From Lepidostoma basale (taxonomy: Eukaryota; Arthropoda; Insecta; Trichoptera; Lepidostomatidae): a DNA stretch of 64,000 bases. The stretch is taken from NCBI GenBank assembly GCA_022606425.2, contig JAHDVF020001054.1, forward strand, positions 1-64,000, read 5' to 3'. Below are positions 1 through 10,965 of the stretch, piece after piece; position 1 is the first letter of the stretch, and each line of letters begins with the position of its first letter. The notes below the pieces were generated by a model. The model was not told the origin of the DNA. It saw nothing but the letters and a program-made list of their open reading frames with translations, and searched no databases. The position numbers were made by a program, and so were the translations under genes.

Positions 1-640
1 GTAATGATTGATTTCCCCCGTCCCACATCTACCAAAGAAGTTAAATCCTTCTTAGGCTGTGCCAGTTACTATCGTAAATTCATTGCACATTTTGCCGAAA
101 TTGCTGCCCCTTTATGCCGTTTAACAAGTATAAAGCTTAAAGGCACTTCCTTCCAATGGAACGAAGAGGCTGAACAATCATTTGTTGCCCTTAAAAATAT
201 TATGACTACCGCCCCTGTGTTGAAACCCCCTGATTATTCTGTACCCTACATTCTTACTTGTGATGCCAGTGGTATTAGTATTGGTAGCTTCCTTGCCCAA
301 AAAATGCCTGACGGTTCCGAGCATGCTATAGCGTATTTTTCCCGAAAACTGACTGCTTCTGAACGTTCCTATTCTACCACTGAACGCGAACTATTGTCTA
401 TTGTGGATTCGGTACATCATTTCAGGAGTTACCTGGATGGCACACACTTTACGGTCCAAAGTGATCATGGCTGTCTCAAATATTTGAACAATCTGTCATC
501 GCCAGGAGGCAGACTCGCCAGATGGGCTTGCCGTCTATCACAATATAGTTTCGATTTTGTATATAAAAAACCGCGAAAACAATTTAGCTGATGCCCTAAG
601 TCGCATCGAAGTGTCCTCCCTGACCTTCCCTCCGCCCTTC
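1..640 (+). pseudogene. Ty3/gypsy pol: RT connection and RNase H (5' cut by window)
   Basis: Start of the window lies inside a Ty3/gypsy polyprotein. The open frame 4-591 begins with the end of the reverse transcriptase (FLGCASYYRKFI, PLCRLT) and continues into RNase H, with the acidic residues in LTCDASG, TERELLSIV and VQSDHG. The frame stops at 591, but the expected final RNase H block NLADALSR is readable at about 575-601 one frame later, so there is a frameshift near 565-575. RNase H removes genomic RNA during reverse transcription. The shifted frame runs to a stop at about 729, where a second frameshift leads to the integrase. Two breaks make this a dead copy unless they are assembly errors. 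Confidence 0.9.
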
Positions 641-719
641 ACTAACGTGACTGATCAAACCTATCTAAATCTATATTCGGCATGTAAGGACAACCCGCCC
701 GCAGTCGACAGCCAACTAT

Positions 720-1886
720 CTTATCAATAACAAACACCTGTACCGTTATTCGAAATCAGGAAACTCCTCGCGCCCTGACTCCAGCAGCTACCTCTGGAAG
801 GTTGTTGTACCCGCTAATGAAATCCCCCATGTTATATCTGACTTTCATAACAACTTCTGTCATCCCGGGATTGAAAAAACATTTATAACCCTCTCGCAAA
901 CATTTTATTGGAGCAATATGCGTCGCACTATCAAACAATTCATAAAAACTTGCGACACCTGCAAGGCCTATAAGCATAGCACGCAGTCCCCTTTAGGTTT
1001 AATGACGGTGCCTAAACGCCTTTCTAAACCCCTCGTCTCCTTGTCTGCAGACCTCGTAGGGCCACTCCCGATGTCCAATCATCGCTTCTGTCACATTCTG
1101 ACAGTAGTAGACAACTTTTCAAAATTTGTTTGGGCGTTTCCCCTTAGGACAGCCAACTCCAAAACTGTAATTAAATTACTCGAGGAGAAAATATTTCTGC
1201 CTTACTCTGTTCCCCGTACGCTTATTATCGACAACGGAAGTCAATTTGTCTCCAAGGAGTTCCGTAAGTTCACTGAAACCTATGGAATACAAGACTTGTA
1301 CTACAACGCCCGCTATCATCCTCAGAACAATGTAAGCGAACGTCATAATGCAAACATCATTACCGCACTGGCAATTCTGGTAGGGAATAATCAACGGACT
1401 TGGTGTTCAAAGCTTCCACAGATCTCATCTTGCTTAAATAATACTGTCAGTATTGCTACAGGATATACCCCGTTCTTTCTTTTGCACGGCTTTGAAACTG
1501 CTCCCCACGGTTCATTTCACAATAAATTTGTTCGTGAATCAAACTCCCATAATCCATCTGACATCACCTCGGACTACGCATCTGGCCTACTTAGAATGGA
1601 AAATGTCTATGAAGAAGTTTCTTCCGCACTACTCCAAGCCTTCCAACGGAACGCTACTCGGTATAATCTAAGGCGTAAATCTTGTACCTTGCATGTCGGA
1701 CAACTGGTCTGGCGCCGTGCCTTCCTTCAATCTGACGCTTCAAGGTACATATCTGCCAAACTGTGTCCCAGATTTATCAAGTGCAGGATACTCAAAAGAA
1801 TTTCAGATACCATATATGAACTGTCTGATATGGCTGGGAAAAGTATCGGTACATTTCACATCAAGGACTTAGTCAAACAGGAATAG
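720..1886 (+). CDS. Ty3/gypsy integrase (part of pol)
   Basis: Integrase domain of the same element, which inserts the retrotransposon cDNA into the genome. No own start codon is expected because it is cut from pol. The frame is open from about 720: an HHCC zinc-binding region (SDFHNNFCHPG, then CDTCKAYKH), then the catalytic core with Asp in SADLVG, Asp in IDNGSQF and Glu in NVSERHN. I count 35 residues between the last two, as in DD35E integrases. The C-terminus (KLCPRFIKC...YELSDMAGKSIGTFHIKDLV) looks like a GPY/F-type module. The stop is at 1884-1886. The family is clear; the exact gypsy clade is not. Confidence 0.93.
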   Translation, partial: LINNKHLYRYSKSGNSSRPDSSSYLWKVVVPANEIPHVISDFHNNFCHPGIEKTFITLSQTFYWSNMRRTIKQFIKTCDTCKAYKHSTQSPLGLMTVPKRLSKPLVSLSADLVGPLPMSNHRFCHILTVVDNFSKFVWAFPLRTANSKTVIKLLEEKIFLPYSVPRTLIIDNGSQFVSKEFRKFTETYGIQDLYYNARYHPQNNVSERHNANIITALAILVGNNQRTWCSKLPQISSCLNNTVSIATGYTPFFLLHGFETAPHGSFHNKFVRESNSHNPSDITSDYASGLLRMENVYEEVSSALLQAFQRNATRYNLRRKSCTLHVGQLVWRRAFLQSDASRYISAKLCPRFIKCRILKRISDTIYELSDMAGKSIGTFHIKDLVKQE

Positions 1887-2802
1887 TTTCTAAGTTAAAC
1901 TTAAAACTTAGTGGCGCCCAAATATATTAACCTATGACTCAAACCTTTGTCTTAATATGTATTTTAGTTCTCGCATAATTTCCATCATTTCGCGAGGACG
2001 GGTAAGCGACCCCGGGACCCTAGCCATTACTGCTATTCCTAGCATACTTTCCCCCATAGCAGTAGTGTCCTTCAATCTAACCTTGTTTCCTTCCTCATTA
2101 TGCATCCTATCCCCACTATGATTGCCCCCTTCCTTGTGCCAATTTCTATCTTACTTGCGTTTGTAGTGTCTATTGTGTTATGGTATGTATGAATAAGCGC
2201 CTGATGAAGAATAAACTGCCCCCATTCACCACTTGATCTAGTTGTGTTAGGAGCGCTCTAAGAGAAGATGCCTGTATCCATCGAATGCATGAATAATTGT
2301 AAATTTCCCGAACGCTAGAGACACTTGGTAGACCTACAGATGCATTTGTATTATGGTTTGGTTATATTTTCCCTTCCTACTTGAGTGTTCCATGTTCTTG
2401 TGTGTTCTGGATGGTTTAAAAACTTCTTTTATTTGTGTGGAATACAAGATTGTCCATCACTTATAATATTATGAACTTTTCCATCTCACCTGAACAGAAA
2501 TTTTATTGACATATCATTTTTGTATGTGCAAATTGTCTAAATTTATAACTATTGTAACACCAATTTCTTTATAAACTTGTTTTTTTTACTTCTTATTTAT
2601 TGTTATATATGTTCATGTGTGTGTTGGGTCGTGAGTCAGTTAAAGGTGTTGCATATTGGATTGGCAATCACTTTTACGATTGAGTTCACTTCTCCGATTC
2701 ACCTGAACAATAACGTCCATTATATGTTTTAAAATGTTGTAGGTATTTATGTTGTTTCAGTCACCTGTAGAATTTGTTTTTGTAGAGAATAGAAGGAGTC
2801 AG

Positions 2803-2997
2803 AACGCTATAGGTATACAGCCTTAGAATATGTAGATGTGCCTTATTTTCCGAGGCGAAAGGGAGCCAGACCCTAATAAAAAGCAACGCTATAGGTATAC
2901 AGCCTTAGAATATGTAGATGTGCCTTATTATCCGAGGCGAAAGGGAGCTAGACCCTAATACAAAGCAACACTATAGGTATACAGCCTCATAATATGT
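2803..2997. repeat. 82-bp tandem repeat in gypsy 3' region
   Basis: Two full copies and a partial third of an 82-bp unit starting AACGCTATAGGTATACAGCC at 2803, 2885 and 2967. The first two differ at only a few positions; the third fades after about 30 bases. It lies between integrase and LTR, so it belongs to the retrotransposon or to something inserted in it. Confidence 0.9.
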
Positions 2998-3269
2998 AAA
3001 CGGACATGCCTCTGCTGTATGTAATTTAAATTTTTGTTTTTACTGGTGACTGAACACATAATATTGTTGTAACTGTTTTTCTTTATAATCTATCATCTAG
3101 GCTAGAGATGTCCAACAATAATTTACCTCAAGACCCTAACCCCTTCTCCTTTTAGAATCAGTGAGTGCTATTTACCTGCAAAGGAAAAAAAAAAACAATT
3201 GTCTCTTTTGTGCTGTGGAAACTTTAAAACAATGATAATTTTTGTATTTATAACTTAACTGTGTTTGTG

Positions 3270-3715
3270 TTTTTACCTGAACTATAATTTGTATTTTTTT
3301 TTAAACTTAACAATTTGTAATATGTCAAACTAACTGCTAACCTAAGACTTAAACCTGCTTTCTCTGTGTTTAATGATCATTAATATTCAGAATTAAACTA
3401 TGATTTGTTTTTTTTTAAATAAATTTTGTTTGTAAAATGTTTAACTAACTGTAACCTAGGATTTAAACCTGTTTTTATTGTGTTTAATGATCCTTAATTT
3501 TCTGAACTTGTGACTATAGTTTGTATTTTTAAACTAAACTTAACAATTTGTAATATGTCAAACTAACTGCTACCTTTTAGGATATAAACCTCTCCCATGT
3601 GTATAATGATACATTTTTTAAACTTGTGAATCTAATTTGTACTTTGAAATAAACTGTCTTTGTATTTCTCAATTGTCCAAACTGTCACCTTCTAGGATTT
3701 AATCCACGTGTAACT
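3270..3715. repeat. Diverged ~113-bp tandem repeat
   Basis: About four diverged units recurring every ~113 bp. Each has a GAAC...ATTTGTATTTT segment, then AACTAACTGYNACCT, then ATTTAAACCT and GTGTTTAATGAT. Non-coding; it lies just upstream of the probable LTR. Confidence 0.75.
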
Positions 3716-3779
3716 TTTGTATGCCATTCACTGAAGGAGCTTTTTTTTTATTATTTTTTTTATTCCACATAAGAGCGAG

Positions 3780-4821
3780 TGTAACGTAAGTTACTATTTC
3801 TTATTTATTTTCGGTTATCTTAATATTCAGTGTTTAGCTCTAGACCCCATTCAAACCCCTAGTTCCCGTTTTTACCACCAGAGTGCTACTTTAAACTCTT
3901 GTTCCCGCGCGCTTCTCGGATTTGGCGCTAAATTCACCCCGATGTGTGCGCCCTCTGCAGTTCACTCTCAGCCCCTTCTGCGCAACCGATTCTGCGCATT
4001 CTGCGCAGCCGATTCGGCCCGACTTCACTTCGCTTGGAGCTGTCAACTTCGCGGCATCGATTGGAGGATCGCCGTTTCGACCCGCGATTTTCCCGATGGG
4101 ATAATCCGTTTTCATCGAGCCTCATCCGCCATGGAATAACTTCGAGCAAGGTATTTGCGGTACTTGCCATCGTGCCCATAAAATCTGTGGCATTATTTCA
4201 GGTCTTCCGCCAACTTGTCCTGCACTATGGCGATGCCAAAAGTGCATATCCGCTCCCAGGCCGTTTGTCAAGCCCGACCTTGCTGCGGTTGATTCCCTCC
4301 GCCACGGTCCGAGCCATCCTCTGCTCCCGAAATTGCCGCCCACGTGTTGTCGCACATCATGCCCCGACAACGTGGTTGACCTCACCACCATGCGGAACTG
4401 CGAGGACCACTTCACGCCGCTTCAGACAGCACCAACAGGTTAGGGAACCTCGTGTCTGCCAGGTGACGCTCCACATATTGATTTGCTGACCCACCATCTT
4501 CTGGTCAGCGTCGCTGATAACGTCTACGGACGACGTCGCCGGTCGATGTCCTGACGAGCACGCCGTCGAGGAATCGCCGCAAACAGCCTCTTCATTATTT
4601 CACCATGTGCCTCTTTTTTTTTATACGTACGACATCTCTAGCCCCTAGATAACTATTGTAACTATTTTTTTGTGTAATAATAAACCCTCATGTATTCCGT
4701 CATATGTATTTATTTACACCTTTCCCTATTCGAATGACAAGCCGGAAAGTATCTCACGAGAAAACCGGAGATCTAAGGGCCCGCTCTCTGCGCTAGCCGA
4801 GGTAGGGAGAGACCCGTTACA
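3780..4821 (+). repeat. Probable 3' LTR of the gypsy element
   Basis: The segment starts TGTAACG (3780-3786) and ends CGTTACA (4815-4821), a perfect 7-bp inverted repeat of the TG...CA type that bounds LTRs. It is much more GC-rich than its surroundings, has a polyadenylation signal AATAAA at 4679-4684, and follows a purine stretch. The matching 5' LTR lies outside the window, so it cannot be confirmed by comparison. Open frames inside (for example 3944-4489) show no known domain and are taken as chance. Confidence 0.55.
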
Positions 4822-4974
4822 GTATTTCCGAGGGTAAAAATACTCCATTTGTCGAATTTTTATTTGTTTAATTTATTTCACCCTTACCAACGTAAATGTA
4901 GCTTTGAACTAGCAGAAGAATAGTATACGTAGAATGAACTTAGTAGAAATAAGATTGCTTAGTAAAATGTAAAA

Positions 4975-5165
4975 TGCAAATATAATAAGTTAATGCAGTA
5001 CGAATGACAGTGTTATAAACAAAATACTGAAGGGGTCATTAAAATCGTTTGGTTACGTGCAAAGAAAAACTGAAAAAATAATGGTAAAGAAAGTATATGT
5101 TTACGATATAAACAGAACAAGAAATATAAGAATACCGAGGAGAACGAGGGATCATGCAATTGTAG
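4975..5165 (+). pseudogene. LINE-W C-terminal fragment
   Basis: Degenerate copy of the C-terminal RT region of LINE-W. In broken frames it reads INKILKGSLKSFGYV, EKIMVKKVYV and NRTRNIRIPRRT, corresponding to MNKIMKGSLRWFGHMERM, RMVKKVYVNDVNGTRNRGRPRKTW in better copies. Confidence 0.75.
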
Positions 5166-5374
5166 AGCTACATTGCAGGGCAGATTTTACGGTGCTAATT
5201 TTGGAGAGGCGTTATTGTAAACAATGTTAAACAATTGCAATCAATGTAATCAATGTAAACAATGTTAAAAAAATTGAAATAAGCTGGGCAGCTTTCGGTA
5301 ACATGGGTTAAATCCTTATAAACCGGAAAATACCGATCAACCTTATCAAGTCAATGAAGCCTGCGTTCTGCTGG

Positions 5375-5470
5375 TCGGTACTTATGGTCTTGAAACTGTA
5401 ACATTGTCCAAACAAAGTGCCGAGAAACTTCGAGTGACCCAAAGAGCCGTAGAAAGAGCCATGTTAGAGT
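5375..5470 (+). pseudogene. LINE (GAA-tail group) RT fragment
   Basis: Reads GTYGLETVTLSKQSAEKLRVTQRAVERAMLEF, the segment downstream of the RT palm of an RTE-like LINE. The same peptide occurs at 57,430-57,545, so it is one family. Truncated on both sides. Confidence 0.75.
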
Positions 5471-5489
5471 TTTAATATGATATTTATGT

Positions 5490-5532
5490 ATGGCATGTTT
5501 CGCCCTTCTAAGGCATTATCAAATGTTTTATG
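5490..5532 (-). ncRNA. Degenerate hammerhead-like motif, family E
   Basis: On the minus strand: TTTGATAATG, a short hairpin (GCCTT...AGGGC), then GCGAAACATG. It matches the hammerhead layout, but CTGATGA is replaced by TTGATAA, as in every family E copy here. Probably inactive. Confidence 0.5.
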
Positions 5533-5555
5533 TTTGTGTTGTTGTTTGATTGAAA

Positions 5556-5755
5556 TCATGGCATGATTAAATTAATAAAATTTTAAAGGTTGGTCATGTA
5601 AGAAGTCGGAAGAATCGACGTGCGTATATGACTCGCTGTATGAATGTGGAGGAAGCTATAGAGGTGTGTCAGGATAGAGTAGGGTGGCGGTCCATTTTCT
5701 CTGCGTACCCCTGCGGTGAACGGCGTGATAGTTTGTTGTTGTTGTTGTTGTTTCA
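5556..5755 (+). mobile_element. LINE-W 3' end with (GTT)n tail
   Basis: 5'-truncated LINE-W. It encodes remnants of GHV..NRRAYMTRCMNVEEA and VCQDRV.WRSIFSAYPCGERRD, ends at GGCGTGATAG and carries a (TTG)n tail at 5,734-5,752. The tail differs from the (TTAG)n of other copies, marking a separate subfamily. Confidence 0.85.
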
Positions 5756-5759
5756 TTTT

Positions 5760-6400
5760 ATTATATGAATAAAATACATGAAAGAATTAAGAACAATGTA
5801 TTTCCTGAAATTCAGACTCTTTTGTATTAGTAGTTTACGTATATCGGGGGCTTTAAGTTAAAAAAATAAGCTTTTCAAATCACATGGACAATTACTCTCC
5901 GCGGACACTACTTGTTTTTTAAAATGAATCCTTTATTTAATATGATGAAAAATAGTAAACCACTTAAGTTTTATTTTCCGCAAGACATCCGAGCGAGAGT
6001 CACATCCTATTCGCTGGTCCGAATTGATTATTTTTCTCATTCTAGGACGTCACACATGAAGAACAGTCTTTGCCCACAGTATTAGACTCAATCATACTTC
6101 TAGTAAGACATCGTTTCCATTAGATGAAACAATAAAAATTTGAAGGAAGTCAAGGAAATTGTGCCATATAAGTAGATTGGAAGACGAAAATAGAATTTTG
6201 TAATAAGATTTTAAACTTAATTAATTTTTATATAAATTATTTCTTTTCAAATGTATGTTTTTTCTAAATTATATTATCAGCATGTATTATTTTTATTTTA
6301 CTGTTAAAATATAATTGTTAGTACCTACTTATAACAAATAGCCTAATTTAATTTTTAATTTTGAATTTTTGTATCGAATTTTTAATGCGTTTTTTATTAG
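5760..6400. other. AT-rich stretch, no gene seen
   Basis: No coding frame or recognisable element apart from the start of a family A element in the last part. AT-rich low-complexity sequence. Confidence 0.5.
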
Positions 6401-6431
6401 TCTTCCTTTGTTTTGTTTTTGTTATATTTTT

Positions 6432-6475
6432 TACACCTGAAGATGGAGGAGGTATTCTCTGAAACATGTCGTGTA
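6432..6475 (+). ncRNA. Hammerhead ribozyme motif, family A
   Basis: CTGAAGA at 6437-6443, a purine/pyrimidine hairpin region (stem II, imperfect in this copy), then GAAACATGTC ending at 6470. The flanks TACAC (5') and GTGTA (3' of the GTC) pair perfectly over five bases as stem I. All required core positions (CUGANGA, GAA, GUC) are present. Self-cleavage is predicted after 6470. Activity is inference. Confidence 0.75.
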
Positions 6476-6649
6476 TTTCAATTTTTATTTATTTAAAAAG
6501 TGGTCTAAACAATGTTTAATTAATTCCCAAAGTGGATTTTAAACTGTTTGATTGTAGAGTATACGTCCGGTCACGTTTTAAAGGTATCAAATTAGGGTCA
6601 AGGTTTTTATTATTTGTGTTTTCTACCTTATGTATGTTTTATTATAATA

Positions 6650-7331
6650 TAACAGTCTGCAACATTAGCGTGAATGGTGAAAATTTGGAGCAAGGAGATG
6701 AGTTCGTGTATTTGGGTAGTAACTAACTAACTAACTAACCATCACGCCGTCTCCCCGAAAGGGTAGGCAGAAAGAATGGACTGTCACACTTTAACCGATG
6801 CGGCACTCCATCCTTCTCTTTTCGCCCCGCGGGAGACGCGGTGTGATGGGTTGTTATTTGGGTAGTATGGTAACAAAAAATGGACGAGTGGGGAGGGATA
6901 TTGCAAGAAGAGTTGGGACAGGAAACAAAGTTAATGGTGCACTTAAAGTTGTCATCGCAAACAAAAACATATCTTAAAAAGCTAAAATGGCAGTGCACAA
7001 TGGTGTTCTTCTACCGACCCTTATGTATGGAAGCGAAGCATGGAACTGGCAAAAGTAGGGTGAAAGTAGAATAAATGCAGTATAATGAGATCTCTTAGAC
7101 GAATGTGTGGTACTCTGTGAATGATAGAGTGTCGAATTAAAATATAAGAAGTGAATGCGGTGCGCATGATAGTGTAATGAACAAAATAATGAAAGGATCA
7201 TTATGATGGTTTGGACACATGGAAAGAATGAATGAAGAAAGAATGGTAAAAAAATTATATGTAAACGATGTAAATGGAGCTTGAAATATCAAATTGATCA
7301 AATATTAAATGTCGCCTATGTGAGGAGTCAG
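6650..7331 (+). pseudogene. LINE-W RT C-terminal half, interrupted by SINE-W
   Basis: Starts in TVCNISVNGENLEQGDEFVYLGS, is split by a SINE-W insertion (6,722-6,854), and resumes with the glycine/arginine region, then AVHNGVLLPTLMYGSEAWNWQK and RWFGHMERMNEERMVKKLYV. Several stops and frameshifts (for example Q K stop G at about 7,057). It lacks the 3' tail: at 7,332 it meets another LINE-W piece in the opposite orientation. Confidence 0.9.
6722..6854 (-). mobile_element. 5'-truncated SINE-W with 13-bp target duplication
   Basis: Minus-strand insertion starting with the (CTAA)n complement of the (TTAG)n tail, followed by the shared LINE-W/SINE-W 3' sequence and the SINE-specific block GATGCGGCACTCCATCC. 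It is bounded by perfect 13-bp direct repeats TATTTGGGTAGTA at 6709-6721 and 6855-6867, which proves retroposition into the LINE-W copy. Confidence 0.95.
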
Positions 7332-7750
7332 ACTACCACAACCCTTCTTTCAATATCTCTACACTCGCCTATCTTTTGTAAACATATTACCCAAATACAC
7401 GAACTCATCTACTTGCTTTAAATTTTTACCATTCACGCTAATGTTGCAGTCTGTCATTGCATATGCATACCTCACACATACAATTCACCAGAAATTGTAG
7501 TTCATGCTCGTTGTCCTCAAGTAGGACAGCGTCATCCGCATACAAGAGATAGCTTACTGTTTCAACTCCGCTCATTTTGGCACCTGCGTCCAACCCGTTT
7601 AGCTCTTTCATACACTTGTCCATATAAAGATTAAATAACCACCGGACATAACGCAACCCTGTTCGACACCTTCATTGATATCAAACCAGGCTGTAAGATC
7701 TCCATTTACTCTGACACTAGCAATAAGAATGTAACTTGAATAAATGTCGT
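7332..7750 (-). pseudogene. LINE-W reverse transcriptase catalytic region
   Basis: Minus-strand RT fragment with NGDLTAWFDINEGVEQGCVMS, LFNLYMDKCMKELN and the catalytic box LLYADDAVLLEDNEHELQFLV (frame 7,438-7,656), then out of frame the segment preceding VYLGS. This is the only copy in the window with the YADD motif and the upstream QGC block together. It is inverted relative to the piece at 6,650-7,331, so the locus is rearranged. Confidence 0.9.
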
Positions 7751-8204
7751 AGAACTGAGATCACCGATAGAATACTGAACGACGAAATATGGAAGAAACA
7801 TAAGATAGATTATTTCATCATAAATAAATTATTATCTAAAAAAATGTATCTGTTTCTATGATGGGCTAATGTAAAAGTTCCTTAACAGCATTTTGGTGGG
7901 TCGCTAGTGAAGAAAAACTATCCCCCATAAAGGAAAACAAGAAATAATGCACGGAAATATTTTCTCGACCCAAACTTACCCCAATTACTGGAAGAGCACA
8001 GAATTGTAGTGAAAAGGCGAAAGTATTATGCTGTAAGTAGGGAATCTTTTCAGACTTATAATATTATTTATTTTATTATATTTTTCCTTACATATGATAG
8101 GATATTTTTAGTCCAAAGACTCTGGCATATGTATGTAATTGAGCTGTATTAGTCTCTTAAGACGTAGAACAAATTATAAAAAACTTTCTTAATATCAAAT
8201 ATTT
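7751..8204. other. No gene seen
   Basis: AT-rich sequence without a recognised element or frame. Confidence 0.5.
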
Positions 8205-8215
8205 TTTGACGTTAT

Positions 8216-8893
8216 ACTAACTATCTAACTAACCATCACGCCTTCTCCCCGAAGGGGTAGGCAGAAAGAATGGACTGCCACAATTTTCTTTCCTGACATA
8301 TTTCTCTCAATTCCTCAACATTCATACATCGTGTCATGCACGCACGTCGATTTCTCTGACTCCTCACATGGCCGATATTCAATATTTGATTTATTTGATC
8401 GTGCCACGTTTTCCTCGGTCTTCCTCTATTTCTGGTGCCATTTACATCATTAACATAGTTTTTTTTTACCATTCTTTCTACATTCATTCTTTACACATGT
8501 CAAAACCATCTTAATGATCCTTTCATTATTTTGTTCATGACACCATCAATCGCACCGCATTCACTTCTTATATTTTCATTCGACACTATCATACACAGAG
8601 TATCCACACATTCGTCTAAGAGGTCTCATTTCTACTGCATTTATTCTACTTTCATCCTTCTTTTGCCAGTTCCATGATTCGCTTCCATACATAAGAGTCT
8701 GTAGAAGAACACCATTGTGCACTGCCATTCTAGCTTTTTTGGATAGGTTTTTGTTTGCGATGACGACTTTAAGTACACCATTCTATTTGTTGCCTGCCCC
8801 AACCCTTCTTTTAATATCCCTCTCCACTCCCCCATATCTTGTTAACATACTACCTAAATACACGAACTCAACTATTTGCTCCAAAATGTCAGA
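8216..8893 (-). mobile_element. LINE-W copy with 11-bp target duplication
   Basis: Minus-strand, 5'-truncated LINE-W bounded by TTTGACGTTAT at 8205-8215 and 8894-8904. The 3' end at the left carries a (TTAG)n-type tail and the complement of CCCCTTCGGGGAG. Frame 8,236-8,487 encodes the C-terminus (MVKKNYVNDVNGTRNRGRP, WHDQINQILNIGHV, CMTRCMNVEELREICQERK, SAYPFGEKA); upstream frames are broken. It fixes where the element ends and shows standard target-primed insertion. Confidence 0.93.
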
Positions 8894-9154
8894 TTTGACG
8901 TTATTAACATATTAATATAAAACTACAAAAAATATTATACATAGCTTTTTTAAATTTATTTAAACATAACTGAATTAATAATAAAATGCGCAAACACTGG
9001 TGTAATAAAATATTGAGCAAAATATGAGTTCTATTTGATATGAATTTAAATTAATATTTGTTTGGAGCTAAAAAATCACAGCTTTATGAATAAAGATGGC
9101 TAATGCTACTTGGATTTATATTACCCTTGGAATTGAAAAAAACAAATGTTTTTA

Positions 9155-9430
9155 CTAACTAACTAACTAACCATCACGCCGTCTCCCCGAAAGGGTAGGC
9201 AGAAAGAATGGTCTGCCACACTTTAACCGATGCGGCACTCCATTCTTCGCTTTTCGCCACGCGGGAGACACGGCGTGATGAGTTGCGAACCTCATCGCCA
9301 CCATTAGGCAACTCCAGCGCACACATCGATCGTTCAAAATCCACAAAATAAATCTAAAACAAATAATAAAAAATACAATGATATAAAATCAAATATCAAA
9401 ATAAAAATAATTTATCACATAATTTCTTTT
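9155..9430 (-). mobile_element. SINE-W copy
   Basis: Minus-strand SINE-W: (CTAA)n at the left, shared 3' end, GC-rich block with GCGAACCTCATCGCCACC, and the AT-rich upstream part with the complement of TTTGTTTTAGATTTATTTTG. It is slightly diverged from the other copies. Confidence 0.88.
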
Positions 9431-9489
9431 TATTCCACTTTAATTTATTTAATTACACTTTAATTTAGTTTTTATTCCACTTTAATTTT

Positions 9490-9695
9490 TTAATCTTCTT
9501 CTTCTTAATCTTTCTTGTTGTAGGCCTATGTGGTCTGTTCTCCAGAGTGTTGCTCCTCCTGTGAGGTAGACTCCTAGCTGCCCTAACATCTTGTAGGAGG
9601 TCTTCCACGAGCACGAGTTCCATGAGGCTGATAATGCAACGCAATATAGGGGAGTCTGGTGGTGTCCATTCTTTGAACATGCTCGTACAAGTCCC
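9490..9695 (-). pseudogene. Retroelement 3' fragment with (GAA)n-type tail
   Basis: Minus-strand frame (9,465-9,680) reading LMELVLVEDLLQDVRAARSLPHRRSNTLENRPH and ending in a lysine run encoded by AAGAAGAAG. The AAG-rich terminus is like the tails of other LINE fragments here. I do not recognise the domain. Confidence 0.4.
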
Positions 9696-9744
9696 CTTTT
9701 TGGCTCCTTAAAACGTAAAACGTCGCGTAGATGTTCCGATATTC

Positions 9745-9836
9745 ACAAATGAGCAACAACAAAAAAAGGTAGACAACGAGTTTTGGTTTTTTTCATGGAT
9801 ATATTTCATTGTCGACCTTTTTTTGCTCATTTGGAA
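9745..9836. repeat. Imperfect inverted repeat
   Basis: CAAATGAGCAA...AAAAAGGTAGACAA faces TTGTCGACCTTTTTTTGCTCATTTG across about 30 bases. Could form a hairpin or be a small MITE. No wider family was seen. The rest of 9,700-10,490 shows no gene. Confidence 0.6.
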
Positions 9837-10489
9837 AAATCGTATTTCGCGGCTGGGCCAGCCGAATTTTTTTTATGTTTAAACCTTTTAACCCCATGGC
9901 GTTGTTCAGGGACCCCTAAATTAATTTTCCGGACCCTCAAAATGATTCTGGGGACCCATGGGGGTCCGTAAGGACCACTTTAAGAATCTAGGATATCTCA
10001 TATCTACCGCATTTATTCTGCCAATTGAATGTTTCAATTCTTTACTTAAGGATTGGTATTAAATTTTAGCTTTTAAATGCTTCGCTTTTCTTGAAAAAGC
10101 TCTTTCTTACATTTAGTTTTCCTCAACAGGCAATGACCGGGCGGCTGAGGTAGATAAAAATAAGTAGAAGAAGTAAGAACAAACAGAGGGCAGAGTATTA
10201 GATTGTAGAAGTCAAATGTTATGCTCCGCTTCCGGAACCACCGCAAGGGAGAAGAAGTGACTATTCCGAAAGCGTGAAATTGGACAGGTGATTCAGTGGG
10301 ATTGTGTTTGATATAGAGGGAGTATAAAAATATCTTGTATCGATACTCGAAAACCCACTTCGTTCAAAGGTGGTATGCGCTTTATTTGCTGAAATACCCC
10401 TTTGGCCGCCATAGCTCCAGGTAACTTTCTAAGAAATATACGTTTTTTATAAATTAAATTTGATACCATATTGAAATCTCTTGACGAAA

Positions 10490-10962
10490 GTTAATTTTAA
10501 ATAATAATGAAATAATTTAAAAAACGGTGGATACGTGTAACATAAATTAAATAAACACAAAAGTCCGGATCGTCCATGTCAACATGTGCAACATCGAAAA
10601 AAACATTATGTGTTATTACATTATGTGCCAAATTAAAAAAAACGGTGGATTCGTGGAACATAAATTAAATAGACAATATGTGCACCATCTAAAAAGAACA
10701 TTTTGTGTTAAATTATTTTTATTTTATTTTATATCATTGTATTTTATATTATTTGTTTTAGATTTATTTTGTGGGTGTTGGACGATCGAAGTGTGCGCGG
10801 GAGATGCCTATTGGTGGCGATGAGGTTCGCAACCCATCACACCGCGTCTCCCGCGGAGCGAAAAGAGAAGGATGGAGTGCCGCATCAGTAAAAGTGTGAC
10901 AGTCTATTCTTTCTGCCTACCCTTTCGGGGAGACGGCGTGATGGTTAGTTAGTTAGTTAGTT
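10490..10962 (+). mobile_element. SINE-W, near full-length, (TTAG)n tail
   Basis: AT-rich 5' part with an internal near-duplication (GGTGGATACGTG and GGTGGATTCGTGG blocks), then TTATTTGTTTTAGATTTATTTTG, the GC-rich block (GATGCCTATTGGTGGCGATG, CGTCTCCCGCGGAGCG), then the LINE-W-derived 3' end (TATTCTTTCTGCCTACCC, GGGGAGACGGCGTGATGG) and (TTAG)n at about 10,943-10,962. No A/B box is visible, so it may not be a classical pol III SINE. Confidence 0.9.
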
Positions 10963-10965
10963 ATG

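Larger units (their letters stand above)
1887..3779 (+). other. Gypsy 3' non-coding region
   Basis: About 1.9 kb between the integrase stop and the probable 3' LTR with no supportable gene (no env-like frame). It is AT-rich and holds two tandem-repeat blocks listed separately. A purine stretch AAGAGCGAG ends just before 3780 and may be the polypurine tract that primes plus-strand synthesis; this is inference. Confidence 0.6.

Noticed and set aside
1912..1920. TGGCGCCCA resembling a tRNA primer-binding site
   Set aside because: A primer-binding site follows the 5' LTR, but this is after the integrase at the 3' side; too short to be meaningful.
3944..4489. 181-codon open frame in the GC-rich block
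   Set aside because: It lies inside the probable LTR, has overlapping open frames on both strands, and shows no domain.
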